Positions 31,385-31,406 of a DNA stretch of 31,406 bases are shown piece by piece. A program made the position numbers and the translations under genes. The DNA lies in contig CAYMRB010000059.1 in NCBI GenBank assembly GCA_964392615.1, positions 1-31,406 on the forward strand, in the 5' to 3' direction. Each line of letters begins with the position of its first letter. Positions within the stretch are counted from its first letter, which is position 1. The stretch comes from CAYMRB01 sp964392615. Its GTDB lineage: Bacteria > Planctomycetota > UBA8108. A model generated the notes under the pieces. It worked only from the letters and a program-made list of their open reading frames with translations, had not been told where the DNA came from and did no database searches.

Positions 31385-31406
31385 CAGCCCGGGCCGAGCG
31401 GCCGAC

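Noticed and set aside
1..31406. CRISPR arrays, transposases, prophage genes and rRNA
   Set aside because: I saw no regularly spaced repeats, no transposase or integrase motif and no rRNA sequence.

Overview
The window is about 31 kb of G+C-rich bacterial chromosome, roughly two thirds G+C by eye. It carries about 24 protein genes and one tRNA gene, packed on both strands. A run of ten N at 18269-18278 and the general look suggest a draft or metagenome-assembled genome. The mix includes a kinase-like membrane receptor with a large outer part, a HEAT-repeat membrane protein, an EF-hand-type loop in a secreted PDZ protein, a stand-alone HflK/HflC pair, a B12-dependent ribonucleotide reductase and a LexA with a GAAC-N4-GTTC operator. 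This fits Planctomycetota or a similar deep-branching Gram-negative-type phylum, but no marker here decides the phylum.

Layout. 122-3550 (+) is nrdJ, converging on a D-serine dehydratase/D-threonine aldolase-like gene (3659-4813, -); a 26-bp element present three times lies between them. From 10606 down to 5019 seven genes run on the minus strand: STAS antagonist, RsbW-like kinase, GAF-PP2C phosphatase and response regulator (a complete partner-switching module), then an ECF sigma factor, a membrane anti-sigma candidate and a secreted double-PDZ protein. Next come a secreted propeller-like protein with sixA (+), a 7Fe ferredoxin (+), and ferritin-mtnP-SDR (-). The block 15118-18359 (-) encodes a transmembrane kinase-like protein whose catalytic residues are replaced, so it is predicted to be a pseudokinase; its 5' end is broken by the assembly gap. 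tRNA-Arg(CCT) (-) and a HAD hydrolase (+) follow.

A gene-free stretch of almost 790 bp with several inverted repeats precedes hom-thrC-thrB-lysC (20149-24759, +), which encodes most of the route from aspartate to threonine. lysC contains a well-placed internal start for a separate regulatory subunit. A HEAT-repeat membrane protein (-) converges on lysC. A 499-bp gap with four hairpins, possibly a small RNA, separates it from lexA (-). lexA has a good promoter and a perfect SOS-type palindrome, and is divergent from a small free-standing archaeal ThrRS-editing-like protein (+). hflK-hflC close the window.

The points most worth following are the pseudokinase and its mis-joined gap, the stacked partner-switch/ECF regulatory block, the free-standing editing domain with an altered motif, the LexA with an insertion in its peptidase domain, and the structured gene-free regions at 19362-20148 and 27157-27655. 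All functional calls come from reading motifs by eye; no database search was run.
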